Positions 1 through 11,241 of a stretch of 64,000 nt of DNA are shown here, piece by piece (the first letter of the stretch is position 1; each line of letters opens with the position of its first letter). The stretch is taken from NCBI GenBank assembly GCA_023101725.1, contig JALJCO010012637.1, positions 186,001 through 250,000 on the forward strand. Reading direction: 5' to 3'. The notes beneath the pieces are model-generated. The model saw nothing but the letters and a program-made list of their open reading frames with translations, made no database searches and was not told the DNA's origin. The DNA comes from Atherinomorus stipes. Taxonomy: Eukaryota > Chordata > Actinopteri > Atheriniformes > Atherinidae. A program made the translations under genes and the position numbers.

Positions 1-921
1 GCTATTCCTGTCAGTCTCACTCTGGAGTTTTAGGGAGTTGGACTGGATCCGGAAGCCACACAGATTAACTATCAGTGGCAGAATGACACTGCAGTCAGAC
101 AAAGGGATCATGCACCCCCTTTTAAACTTCCTCTACGATTACAACCTCATAATCAGGTTTTTTCCCCAAAACTTTCCAAAAGGTCTCCTCCCCAGATGCG
201 CCCCTGATTACATCAGGAAAACAGAACTAATGACACAATTTCAAGGAGCTGAAGGCGTCTTTAAACCCGTGTGAAACTTAAGTTTGTGCAACTCTGTGAG
301 TAAAAGATTCATTTGGTGAATTGTTGAACTTCCCGTTTGCAGAGCGGCTTACTGTCAGTGAAACGTGCTTTGAGGGAAGACCGGCGTTTCAACACCCGTG
401 TTCCTGTAAATGGGTGGAGGACGCTTTCAGGTTGCGGTGTTAGATTTCCAGCAGAGATAACAAGCTTTACCTTCAATTGCTAAAAAGTTAAGAATTACTG
501 CTGGATGCAGGGGTTACTGACCCCCCCCCCCTGCTGTTTCTCTGTTTGGGGTCCTTTGAGTTTGCAGACTGTCCCCACTGCTCCATATCCCACTGAGCTG
601 AGCTGCCTGCTGGGATGCATGTTTAAGAAAAGGCTGAATACGCAAAGATTACAACTTCAAAAAGCTCTGGTTTGATCCTGTGTTTAATTTTTCCAGGTCA
701 GGCAGAAACTCAGGCATTATTTTTAATCTCCAGGCACAAAGGTCTAAGTCTCATTTGAAACACTGTGTCCTCAAGTGTGATAAAACCAGGGTTCAGTGCT
801 GATTCACTCACAATCTTACACGTGATACACAGATATGACTTCACTGGAAGGAGCTCCAGTCAAACATTTACTAAGAGGTTGCAATATTAACCATTAATGT
901 GTGTTTTTTTGCGTGTCTCAC

Positions 922-1014
922 CTCTGACTCTTTGTTGGCTTGGTTCTGGTTGTCTATCACTTGCAGAGTCCGTTTGATAGGCACCAAGCTACCCAGTTCA
1001 TCGTAAGCCACCAT
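922..1014 (-). CDS. net1: net1 alternative first coding exon (short isoform Net1A)
   Basis: Reading minus from the ATG at 1014-1012 gives exactly 31 codons beginning MVAYDELGSLVPIKRT and ending KESE, followed by a strong donor (GAG|GTGAGA, GT at 921-920). Human Net1A also has 31 residues before the shared EPSNKRV segment, and MVA.DE.G.L.PIKRT..V.D is shared, so gene, start and exon end are well supported. Net1A lacks the nuclear-localisation region of the long isoform and is the more cytoplasmic RhoA activator. The exon ends in phase 0 as read, whereas exon 3 of the long isoform ends in phase 1 in its family frame. Both should join the same downstream exon, so one of the two carries an indel or an unexpected splice. 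Confidence 0.92.
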
Positions 1015-1290
1015 AGCTTTCAGTAAAAACACAATATCCTTTTAATCCCGGCGAGTTAGCTCCAAGTAATCCACACGAGAAAAAAAATAAAAACCAGATG
1101 AAAACCAGTCGTTTAAAGCTAAAAAATATATCTAAATAAATAAATAAACCCTTCCTCCCCTATCTATCTATCGTCTTCCCTTTCGGGAAAGGGCTCTCTG
1201 AAAACGGCCCTGACACACACTTTCTAAACTTTGGTCTGAGACAGACTGAGGGAGGGAGCCTTTTATATGTAGGAGTCCAGGCTGGGGGAG
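1015..1290 (-). promoter_or_regulatory. net1: Net1A promoter with TATA box and 5'UTR
   Basis: On the minus strand TATAAAAG lies at 1267-1260, about 246 bases upstream of the Net1A start codon. A transcription start near 1230 is inferred from usual TATA spacing. The DNA just upstream (1268-1330) is GC-rich with a GGGGGAGGAGCCCGG-type stretch. The leader from about 1230 to 1015 would be 5'UTR. It includes an A/T-rich part near 1079-1150 (plus-strand coordinates). No transcript evidence is available here. Confidence 0.7.
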
Positions 1291-3119
1291 GAGCCCGGCT
1301 CTCGCTCGGCTCTACAGGCTGCAGATGAGGAAAGATCTGGTTGTTGGAAGTCAGGAGAAGCTGCCCGCAGCCTCTGTTGATGCATCCACTCATTAGTGAC
1401 AACAGTAGTGAGAATTTTTAAGATCACGAGCAGATCTTACTGCTAAGTGTGGTTGGAATAAACAGTAAATATGGGCGAATGAAAACTGGAGCTTTCTGAC
1501 ATATGATCCAGGTTTGTTTCAGGGAACTGGGTTAAAATAAGAAATGAAGTATGAAGTCTTTGCTTTGGACACAAATCCTTTTCTTTTATAAGTATATATT
1601 AATGCATTTCATGGAAACATTATTGGAACAATTTTCCAAACTAAGAATTACTGGAAAACAGGCAAAGATAGCTCAAATATGACCCTTTAAATATATGCTG
1701 GACTTTTAGTCCAGTTTCTCCGAATCTAATCAATTAAAGTCAGCTGAATAATGTTTGTTTTTTTTTTTTTTTGCTTTAAATCATAAAAAGTATTTTCTTT
1801 TGCTTTTCCTGACATTGCATGGGCCATAAACTATTAAGATGGTAATCATCATTTTACAGAGAAATCTATGCAAAGCCAAATAACATGCAGCCTATTAAAA
1901 TCAGCCTACATAAACTAGCAGTTATATAATGTGCAATGCGTCTACACCTATCAGGGTAGAGATAATAGACCTTTAGATATTGACCTTTTAGTTCAAGACA
2001 GCTTCACTTGTGAGAAAAAAATCATTTAAACCACAAAAGGAGACACATCTGGGTCTTTGTGACCGCATTTCTGTGCTCATTTCTGACTATTAAAGCAGGT
2101 TTACTTTAAGCTTTAAAGCTTCTGATTAGATAAAATCAATGCTGCAATACAAACACAAAAACCAGCTCATTTAGTTTGGTATCAAGTTAGCATGAAGATC
2201 TAATTATATGAGTCATTGCTGTTAAAAATACTCAAAGTGAACAAAGGACAATTATAATTTATTAGCTAGTTAATCAAAGCATTTTGCTCTTTGTTTGAAA
2301 CGGAGCTTATAACAGAGTCATCAGCTGACCGAGGGGGAGGTCGTCAATTAGAATATCAATAGAAGGGGCAGTGTGGCATACTCAGCCAGATGTTTAAACT
2401 GAAACTGTGTATTGAGTAGCACTGGAGGGGGGGGGGCACATATGTTGATTGGCCCAATAGAAGGCGGGAGGCCGACATATTTAGCAGTTTCTGTGAGGAC
2501 AATGGGCAGAGCTGAAGGAGAAAATCAAAGTTTTGGCTCTTTTTTCATGAAATAGGAGGAATGCACACATGGCTAAAGGACAACCACACCTGAAGCCTAC
2601 ACACCCAAACAGCTGCTGCACAAATGCACAATAAAGAGCGAAGTGTTGAACCTGATGGGGAGGTGCTGCGAGGCAGGGTGTGAAAATGTGCGTTTTGGGC
2701 AAATGGACATGCCTGTTTGGAGCTATGCCTCATCCTCCTGGGTCAACAAGGAGGTGCCAAAGGAGACGCAGGCTTCCCTGCTGCTGCTCCACGCGTGTGC
2801 ACGTCTACGGTGACTAAACACAGATGCTGATGGAGGTGTATGCATGTTAACGCCTTGTTCCTTGGCTTGTTGGAGCCGCCGTGTGTTTGCAGACCTACAG
2901 GAAACCGAGTCTGGACTGTATCAGCCACAAGTCCTTAAAACAAAAGGGGATGGGATCATGAATCAAGTGATTTTTGCACTTTTCCCAGAGTAAAAAGTGA
3001 TAACGGTTTGGGTTTGTGTGAGAAGTAGGACAGCAGAGTGAAAAAATATGCAGAGTGAGGAGTCAGAGGAGTCTAGTGAAGGATAAATATGTCTGTGTGT
3101 AGTCTGAGCGACTGAAAAA
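1291..3119. other. net1 intron, no recognised feature
   Basis: AT-rich single-copy-looking DNA between the Net1A promoter and the GC-rich block at 3.1 kb. It has a poly-T at about 1758-1771 and a G run at about 2427-2436. I found no exon, RNA gene or clear transposon end. Confidence 0.6.
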
Positions 3120-3560
3120 GACGCTGTGTGCAGTCCTCCCGTTACTCACTGCATGGGGAGACCTCGGCTGAATCAGCTGTACGTCTGGCCCCGCCGCTAT
3201 AAAAACTAAACATAACATGGCTAGGCCTGCCTGCCCTCTTCGCCTCTCTTTGCACGAAGCTGCAGCTGGTGCTCAGCGGTGATTTACGCCCCCAGAGCAA
3301 AGACACGCTCTGTCTGATGCTGAGTGCTGGCGTAGGATGAGTAACACGGCGAGAGGTGGATCTTCACCGCCGTATCACCCATGTCGTGCCAGGGACAGAC
3401 GAGGCCCTAGGCCTGACGGGGCTGAGCTCACCTCCACTTCAGCAGCAGTGACTGCAGGATGCTTTCAGAGTCTAATTACAGGCTTTTAAGGAGGGAGCTC
3501 CCGGCAAGAAGCTCGGCGGAGTGTAAACTGAGATGAAGCAGAGGAAAACAGTGGAGGTGC
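3120..3560. promoter_or_regulatory. GC-rich block, possible regulatory element
   Basis: This stretch is clearly more GC- and CpG-rich than its surroundings. It contains a plus-strand TATAAAA preceded by a C/G-rich stretch (about 3198-3204). An ATG shortly downstream opens only about 20 codons, so a protein gene is not supported. It lies about 2 kb upstream of the Net1A promoter and could be an enhancer or a secondary promoter. Its role is inference from composition alone. Confidence 0.3.
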
Positions 3561-4310
3561 TGCTGCCCTCTGCTGATGGAGCAAGTCAGAGACATTATAG
3601 CTTTAAATCTAGTCAGTGAAGCATCCAAAACAGTTACAGGTGCGTTCCTCCAAATTATGTTGCTGCTTTGGATTATTATTCATATAAAATAAAACATGTC
3701 TGCAGCATGTTTTGGAAAACATTCCCTTATTTCTGCAGATTTTTTCATTTCTAAATGTACAAAAATCAACAGAAATTGCAACTAGTGCTTCACAGGCTAC
3801 AACTGGGGTAAATCTCCCCCAAATTCTCACAACAAATTCCTGTAATGCCTGATTTTAATGCAGACAAAAGGCCCAGATCTGATACACACTGATTACCAGC
3901 TGCTAATTGCCTCAATTTGTGAAGCTTGTAGCAACATCCCAGTCTGACCAAATATCCAGCCTGTTTTTAGGAATCAGGTGGGGGGGGGGGGATGAGTAAC
4001 TGGAAAGATGCAACTACGGATAAGAGAGTAGTAGATGGGATGAGTAAACATGAGAGTGGGAATCCTGAGAGGGAAACATCAAAGAAACATGACGGAGAGT
4101 GTGATTAAGAAAATTTGGTCTTGTGTGAACACAGGAAATGAAGGAGAATTTGGTTGCAAAAATATTCAAGTCTCAAAGGTTTCCGGGCTGCAACGCATTA
4201 GGTTTGATCGATGGAGAAAGATGGAAAGAAACTGCTGGTTCTTTTCCCAAACCAGGAGATCAAAATGGTTGTTTCCAGCATGCATGCACCACCTTTCCTC
4301 TAATCTGATT

Positions 4311-5208
4311 TTAAAGGGGAGGTTCTTTTTTTTTTCAACCTGGACCTATTTCCCAGCATTAAATTCGCTCATTTACTCACCCAGACAGTTTTGGTGGAAC
4401 TTGAATTCCTTTAGGAGATATTTAGATCTACTGCAGATCAGCGTATATCCAATATAATGGAAGTGATTATTCCTTATTAGTCCTTATTTACAGACATTTT
4501 GACTGCGGCAGGTTTTAATGACGTCATTGTTATGCGACACCATAGCAAGTGAATGTCTGTAAATAAGGACGAATCACCACAAATATGCAACTCAAAGCCA
4601 CTTTGAGCTCACAGGGGGTCCGACTAATGTTTGGTAACAAAACATTGGTAAAATGAAGGAGTTTGTGGCAGATAATGCCTTATTTAGAGGCTGTGCGCGT
4701 TTGCCCCATCACTTCCATTATATTGGACATACGCTGATCTGGAGTGGATCTAAATATCTCCTGAAGGAATTCAAGTTGCACCAAAACTGTCTGGGTGAGT
4801 AAATGAACATGTTTCATGCTAGAAAATAGGTAGGGATGCTTGATAATTATCAGGCCGATAACAGGAAATTTTGACGTCATTCCGATAAGTCCGATATCAT
4901 GATGACTTACCCCAATAACTTATGCCCCATTAAGTTGGAATTTTTAAGACTGGAATACACAGAAGGTGAAAATCCCACTTTTAAGCTTCCAAACCACTTT
5001 TCCATCTTATTTTAGACACAAACTACCCCATACAGTTGGCATTTTTGATTTGGTATTATTAGGTATGTATGTGTGTTATCAGTATCTGTTATCGATATTG
5101 GCCTTTAGGAGCTGAAATTCATCAGTTATCAGTATCGGTTTTAAAAAATGGTTATTGTGCATCCCTAAAAATAGTTCCAGGTTGAAAAAAAATTAACTTC
5201 CCCTTTAA
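4311..5208. mobile_element. TTAA-bounded foldback MITE, interrupted by a hAT MITE
   Basis: The ends are TTAAAGGGGAGGTTC (4311) and GAACTATT.. / AACTTCCCCTTTAA (5208), with the left half repeated inverted in the right half. For example, the segment around 4372-4456 (ACTCACCCAGACAGTTTTGG) returns reversed at about 4715-4801. The subterminal TTTTTTCAACCTGGAC is shared with the element at 28276-28893, so they are one family. A smaller inner palindrome occupies about 4478-4572. Removing the hAT insert (4831-5167 plus one target copy) leaves about 553 bp. TTAA target sites fit piggyBac or Kolobok relatives; no transposase is present. Confidence 0.75.
4831..5167. mobile_element. non-autonomous hAT element inserted in the TTAA MITE
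   Basis: The termini are TAGGGATGC and GCATCCCTA. Flanking 8-bp target duplications AAAATAGG (4823-4830) and AAAATAGT (5168-5175) match at 7 of 8 positions, as expected of hAT. The interior has GATA/ATCGG-rich sequence like the longer elements at 5232-6128, 29490-30270 and 50474-51401. Confidence 0.8.
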
Positions 5209-5231
5209 GCATGGTTTGCTAGAATTACAAC

Positions 5232-6128
5232 TAGGGATGCATGAGGCCCCCCTATCGGTATCGGCCTTAAAAACTAATATCAGACATCGGCCACCTCACC
5301 GATATTTAACCGATATTTAACCAATCAGCCCACTGTTTCTAAAGTCTAAAAAAAAAAAAACAAAAAACAACTTCTTCAAAAACTTCTTTTTACAGACTTT
5401 AAAACTTCTAAAGACTAGGGGTGGGAAAAACTAAAAAATCGATGGGAAAATCGTGGGAAAAATCAATACACCGAAATATCACGATATTTTCATATGCTGA
5501 TATCATATTGACATTTAAAAACGCAGTATCGACCCATTTTACCAATGAAATCTCGCAATATTTCATCGTTCTGTTACAAAATCTCACGAGAATTTACAAA
5601 CATTTTGCGATATTTTCATATGCTGATATCATATTGACATTTAAAAACGCAGTATCGACCCATTTTACTAATGAAATCTCGCAATATTTCATCGTTCTGT
5701 TACAAAATCTCCCGAGAATTTACAAACATTTTGCGATATTTTCATATGCTGATATCATATTGACATTTGAAAACGCAGTATTAATCTATTTTACGAAAAA
5801 AATCTCGCGAGAATTCACAAATATTACGAGAGTTTTTAACAGAACGAGGAAATATCGCGAGATTTTGTAAGTAAAGAAGATCAATACCGCGTTTTTAAAT
5901 ATCAATTTGAAATCGGCATATGAAAATATTGTGATATTTCAGTGTATCGATATTTTTTCCCACCCCTATTTTTCAAAGTGTCAGAAACAGATAACAAAAC
6001 TGCTATTTGCAATGACTGCTTATTTTTTTCAGCTTTAATATCGGTATCAGTATCACTTATCGGCCTCATGAGTTTTAGAATATCGGCATATTGGATATCG
6101 GCCAAAATTCCAATATTGTGCATCCCGA
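5232..6128. mobile_element. composite hAT MITE, copy A
   Basis: The left terminus is TAGGGATGC (5232) and the right is ..GCATCCCGA (6128), with near-identical 8-bp target duplications ATTACAAC (5224-5231) and ATAACAAC (6129-6136). The outer part is ATCGG/CCGAT-rich. Inside sits a second inverted-repeat unit bounded by AGGGGTGGGAAAA and TTTTTTCCCACCCCT (5417-5968). The 149-codon open frame at 5421-5870 is a by-product of the tandem repeat inside it and not a gene. Confidence 0.85.
5417..5968. repeat. inner foldback unit with 126-bp tandem repeat
   Basis: The motif CGATATTTTCATATGCTGAT starts at 5482, 5608 and 5734, an exact period of 126 bases over about 2.5 copies. The distal part (about 5820-5968) carries inverted copies, so the unit is a foldback. 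The same inner unit lies at the same place within copies B (29490-30270) and C (50474-51401). Confidence 0.85.
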
Positions 6129-9100
6129 ATAACAACAACACATGTGCTCATGAATCACAAACACAATGGTCATGAATCCAACACCACTGACCCTCAATAA
6201 AAGCACTGATTAGATATCAACTGTTACTTTCAGCCCTCTGATTTACCCCCTGGGTGCTTTTTTTTTTCTGTGATATTTTGAGATAAAAATCTGACAAGGA
6301 TTGACAGACTGGTGCAGCAGCACTGGCTTTATTTAACATAAGATATCTGTCACGTTCAGCTACAAACAGGACGTAGACGGTGATCTTATCAACTCAAAAT
6401 CCTGTAAAAACCAGACCATAGCTCTGAAACCAGATTAACATCTTCAGGTTGGTTTTGTTTAGTCAGCGCTCACACCCTGACCAGTCCTGGTTGCTAGCAA
6501 ACACAGGAGGGGTAACCAAGACTCACAGGGAAGCCTCCTACGCTTCGAGAGAGAGCATACCAGCACACTTATAAGCATCAGACAGGACAGAGCTCTGCTG
6601 AAAAGGAGCGCATGGGGAGGCACATTAGGAAACTGTATTTTCAACACATTTTCCTCTGAAATGAACGTTTAGTCAAAGCTTCTTGTAATGTCTTATTGTT
6701 ACAACATCCTGCCAACCTGTAAAATACTCAAAAATATGATCTGAAGGCAGGATCAGACCTGTGAAGGTAGCGCTTTCATAAGAGTTTGGTAACATGACTA
6801 CATAAATCAAAAAGCCTTATCATGTCAGACTTTTTTCCATCTAGATGTGTATCTATGTAGGAAATGAGATCTGAGGTAACGAATCTGCCTAAAAAAAAGC
6901 CAAATGGGAATATTTTTTAACCATCAAATAGCTGTTAATCACAACTATTTGCATGTTACTGGTCCTTTTTAAATACAACATAATGACCAATGAAAGAAAA
7001 GAATCCAGATGTTGCAAAGGACAGATCTCAACCTCACGTCATGTGACAACTAATTGCTTGAGGGTGATAACGTCCAAAATGACCATTAATCGGGCAAATC
7101 CAGCTCATAAGCTGAAACGGGAATCCAGTGGAGCAGGACGGAGTTATTGCAGGTTTCTGCTTTCACTTTGGTTCTCAACCTAAGACAGTTTTCACAAAAT
7201 AGTCACACTGCACCAAAAAGTTAGGAAAATGTGACTCATCTGTTGTTGTTTCCCAATAAGGTAACTACCTGTATGATCTGATTGGCCACCTCCAGTTATC
7301 TGATGGAGCTCCGGCACTTCTCATTTATAAATAAAACATTGTAAGAAGCAAAAATTAGCACATGGAGAATAAAAAAGTGACAAATTCAAGAACTTATATA
7401 AAAAAAAATGAATGCAATAATGTGTCAGCTTGTATATCATAAAATGTATCATATGTTAAAAAAACAAACAAAAAAAAACCCGTACAAATCTCATTTCCAT
7501 CCATGTCAGCAGCTAAAATGTCAAAAGATTTTCTGGATAAACGGTGTGTTGAACAGAAAAAGAAATCAAGGAGTGGCTCCTGGGACTTTTAGCGACACTG
7601 TTTCAGTTTTGTTTAAACCAAACCAGTTCATCAAACTGGTTACAGATGCTCAGGGAGTACGCGTATTTGCTAATCCTTTGTATGTGGGTGTATGGAGACA
7701 CAACGGTGAGGCAATGAGGTGATCATAAACACTCAGCATGAGTTGTAGCTCAGAGATAACACCCAAAGCTGCACATATAAACTTCCAATCAGGTATCAGG
7801 GCCAAGAACTGAAATGTGCCTGAAGCTAACAAATATTTAGTTATGTCAAAACCCTCCCACACATAAGAAGCACTGAAACATCTTTCTGGGTATGAAAGGG
7901 TGTGTGGTTTTTATGCATTAACACACAAAATGAGGGATATTTTCCAACCACACCAGGTTCGATTCAACATGTGGGTGTTTTTACGTTTTAAGCTTGATGC
8001 AGCATGCAACAAGACAACGCTTAAAACATAATCTATCACAATGAAAAGGACGGGTTTAACCTCTCAGGTGATTTATATTTTCTGTATCTAATTTTCTCTG
8101 AACCTGGGAAAGGAGACCAGTTTTCTAGAGAACCGCCCTCATGTGAAAACAAACCTTAAGGCCAAAATGTGTCAGAGAACTGGTTTGCTGCAACTCAAGA
8201 GACCCAATCAGGCTCTTAAGAAAACAAAGAGAAGATTTTCATCTAAATGACTTCCTGTGATAGCCTTCGTCTTTTTGATAGCACGCTTTGAGTAAACACA
8301 GGAGATAATCGAAAGGATCAGATAAGGTTCCAGCTTACGCCACATTTCTTCTGCCAAGGTTTCCACTTTTATTTAAATGCCAATGAAGGAGCACAGACTG
8401 GGAAATGTTTCCTTTCTGATGTGCAGCTATTTCTAAATGAGCTTTGCTCTTTTAGCTCCACTACGACTGATGCGGCTTGTTGAGGCCTCAAAAGTTTTAT
8501 TATGTTTTCATGTGTGTGGAAATAAACATAAGCCGGACAAACATGCTGCTGTTGTTGTCATGTGTATTTCCTGTTCGCCCTGATATGGAACCCTGGAGTA
8601 AATTGTCTTGATTGAATTAATTTAATTGGTGTTATTACAGGAATAAACAACTTTAATCCCCTGTGATTTACAACTCATGCAGACCAGAGTCGGAAACGAT
8701 TGCAGTGTTTTCATCATGCTAATCGGTTTTCTTGTAACCAGAAGCAACAACAAAGCAAAGTCGGCATCGTCTTGAGTTTTGCTTTTAAGTTTTCTCCAAC
8801 AGTAGAATTCAGTCCGACGTTTGTTCTTGTCTTTTGTCTTGATCAGACACTTATTTCCTCTGACAGCGTAATTTCGTTTTGGCTTTTTTTTTTGCCTTCC
8901 AAATTTATAAAATCCAGCTAAAATGTCTTTGGTTTGTTATCTGGTTGTCGTAGCATGACATGAACATGGCTAACTGGCCCAGAAATGTCCAAAATGAATG
9001 AAAGGGTTTCTCAAAACAAGTGAGAAGTTTGTGTTGAAAAGGTCCATTTCTCTGATGTTGCTGTACAGTAAAAAGCCAGATCTTAAAACTGATCTCCTCT

Positions 9101-9440
9101 ATGGGATAAATAGAACAAAAGCAACAATAATGCTTTTAAGAATTAAAAAAGATAGAAATGACACATCTGTATTTTATTTCTAACATTAAATCTAAATTAA
9201 ATATTGACCTCATTTTAAGATCTGTTAAGGATTGTGAGTTTTTTCCTTCTGTTTTTTTCTATTAGTATGCATACCAGCAACATCCATACTTATAATTAAA
9301 TGTAGAAAAACATCCCAACATATTGTTTTAAAGTAGTTTCTGTCTTATTATCAATATGTTAACTGTGTCCAAAAGAAAATTTGAATGATGGGTGAACCAG
9401 CACAGCTAACATTCAACCTTTACCTAGCATCTGCAAATCA
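6129..9440. other. net1 intron, no recognised feature
   Basis: AT-rich intronic DNA with no exon-like segment, RNA gene or paired repeat ends that I could recognise. Short open frames here have no family resemblance. Confidence 0.55.
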
Positions 9441-9500
9441 GACTTTATTTATGAAGCACTTTTCAAACAAAAGCAGGGTGAAGTGCTTTACATAACATTT
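9441..9500 (-). mobile_element. LINE (L2-like) 3' tail remnant
   Basis: On the minus strand this reads as a GTAAAGCACTT...GAAAAGTGCTTCATAAATAAAGTC-type tail. That is the common 3' end of fish L2-like LINEs and their SINE partners. Nothing of ORF2 is visible next to it. Confidence 0.45.
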
Positions 9501-9794
9501 TTGTATACATAGAAAAGAAATATAAACCTTTGCACGGTCAAGTATAACCCCCCTTCCCCTCTGCTCAAACATAAACTATGACATCATGCTTTTTATTTTT
9601 CTTGTTGGTCTGTTTTAGCTTTAAACTTCCTTTTGCCCATAATAAAATCCCTATTATTGTTTCCATGTTTTTTTCCCTTCACTGTGTGAAATAACTCCGT
9701 CCAAGCTTCCAAATTTAACCAAAATAAGGACAAGTTAACTTCCTGATGTGAGCTCAGTGTTACTCATTAGCCCAGAGTTTGTCTTTAGTCTTAC

Positions 9795-9859
9795 CTTTAG
9801 AGTCGAAGCTGCAGAGGCTGACTGCGTCACTTTCATCCTTCTCTCTGTGTTTCCCGCTT
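9795..9859 (-). CDS. net1: net1 long-isoform exon 3, basic NLS-containing (frame broken as read)
   Basis: Acceptor GTCCACAG lies just above 9859 and donor AAAG|GTAAGA just below 9795, giving a 65-nt exon. Ignoring one G of the GGG at 9853-9855, it reads KRKHREKDES followed by DAVSLCSFDSK. Human NET1 has KRKRREKDDDVVSLSSLDLK at this point, so identity is convincing. The KRKHREK cluster corresponds to a nuclear localisation signal of the long isoform. Exon 2 ends in phase 0, so the literal sequence runs into TGA after eight codons. The extra base is therefore an assembly error, a polymorphism or a true isoform-disabling mutation. The exon end is phase 1 in the family frame, unlike the Net1A exon. 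Confidence 0.85.
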
Positions 9860-10516
9860 CTGTGGACAGACGAGACTTTAGCAGGAATGTGAAACGTGTA
9901 TCACAGACACTCAATGCTTCATCACCAAACATCACTTTTAATAGTGTGATGACACATATCTGGCGTGGACAAGAAGCATTGTCCACGCCAGTTGGGGCCA
10001 TGAAGAGTGTCCCCCAATTTACTCCTCTGCTGTCTTTGAGTTATTTTTAAAACATTTGTAGAACTAGTAAAAAAAAAATAGATTTCACATCATTTCCTCA
10101 ATACAAGTAGAAATGGTTTCACTGTCTGCTATCCCAAAGGAAAAATGCCAATTATGTTTAAACTAAGATTACTACTGTAATTGAGATCAGGGGTAGACAA
10201 TTATGAGATCTCTTCTGTTTATCCCACTTCTCAAGTATGGCTCAAATACTTAACTCAACCTCCACCTCTTGCTCCTAAGAAGCCCTTTGGAGAAGTAATT
10301 CAGAAACAAATGACACCAGAATGATACCATTATGAGAAGCTCAAACTGATCTCAGAGATGAGATTGAGCCACAAATGAGCAGCTAATTCTTCCTATGGGA
10401 TGGGCTCTAATATGTATTTACCTGGACAACAAATGACTGTGAAAGATAATTTACTTGTTTAATATTTTCTTTTTTATTAACCTGCTTCAGGTCAGGTTTG
10501 GCATGATGTAAGACTC

Positions 10517-11241
10517 AATGTTCCTGTAGAGAAAAAAAGGTGTGTTAACTGCAGCACCCTGATACCCCATTCCCACTGGCCAAAAAACTCTTTTAAACCC
10601 ATGAACAGTCGGATTTTAGTGGCAGTGGGAAAGGCCCATCGACCCGCGTCAAACGACTCGGGTTAAAATCGCCTTCAAGCGGCTTGGCTCCTATCGGCAT
10701 GCAGTGGGAACACCAGACCCGGGTTGTTTTTTTTTTTGTCAATGGGAAAGGAGTGAAACGCTGATTATGAGCGAGTCGATGCACATTTGAAAAAGCCGCG
10801 CTAACCTTTTATTCTCTTCTGACTTAATTCCCGTCATTCTGAGCATGCTCCTTCCCTTGTCCACTTGAAGCGCGCATGAAACAAGCGCCAGCCGGCGTAA
10901 AGAAGTACTATGTTATTGTTGAGCTGCTGCTACAATACTACAATAAAAATACAGTGAAAATCTGTGTTATGTCGTTTTCGTGTCGTAGTCGAAACGAAAA
11001 AGAGTAGACACACGGACGTAAATAAGCCATGTCTGCCTCCTGTCCAATCAGAACCCTTCCGAACCCCCAGATCTAAAGCAGAATTTGTTTTCCAAATGTT
11101 TTCCATGTAAAGTTTAATTCAGAATTATTATTTCTATGTACACACGAAGATGAATCATTTAATTCCAAATTTGACCGCAGCAAATGTTCCTGTAGAGAAA
11201 AAGGGACGTAGCAAATACTCTTGCAGTGTTAACTGCAGCAC
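10517..11241. repeat. direct-repeat pair flanking a Harbinger-like fragment
   Basis: AATGTTCCTGTAGAGAAAAA...GTGTTAACTGCAGCAC occurs at 10517-10557 and again at 11183-11241, where it is about 18 bases longer in the middle. Between them (about 10561-11060) is CpG-rich sequence opening with CCCCATTCCCACTGGCC. That style of end is common in fish PIF/Harbinger MITEs, but no matching right end is visible. The flanking repeats are far too long for a 3-bp Harbinger target duplication. Confidence 0.5.

Noticed and set aside
5482..5860. Regular repeats considered as a CRISPR array
   Set aside because: Period 126 with no unique spacers, within a eukaryotic transposon.
5421..5870. 149-codon plus-strand open frame with repeated segments
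   Set aside because: It is the 126-bp tandem repeat (a multiple of three, so stops are absent together) inside a hAT MITE; no gene.
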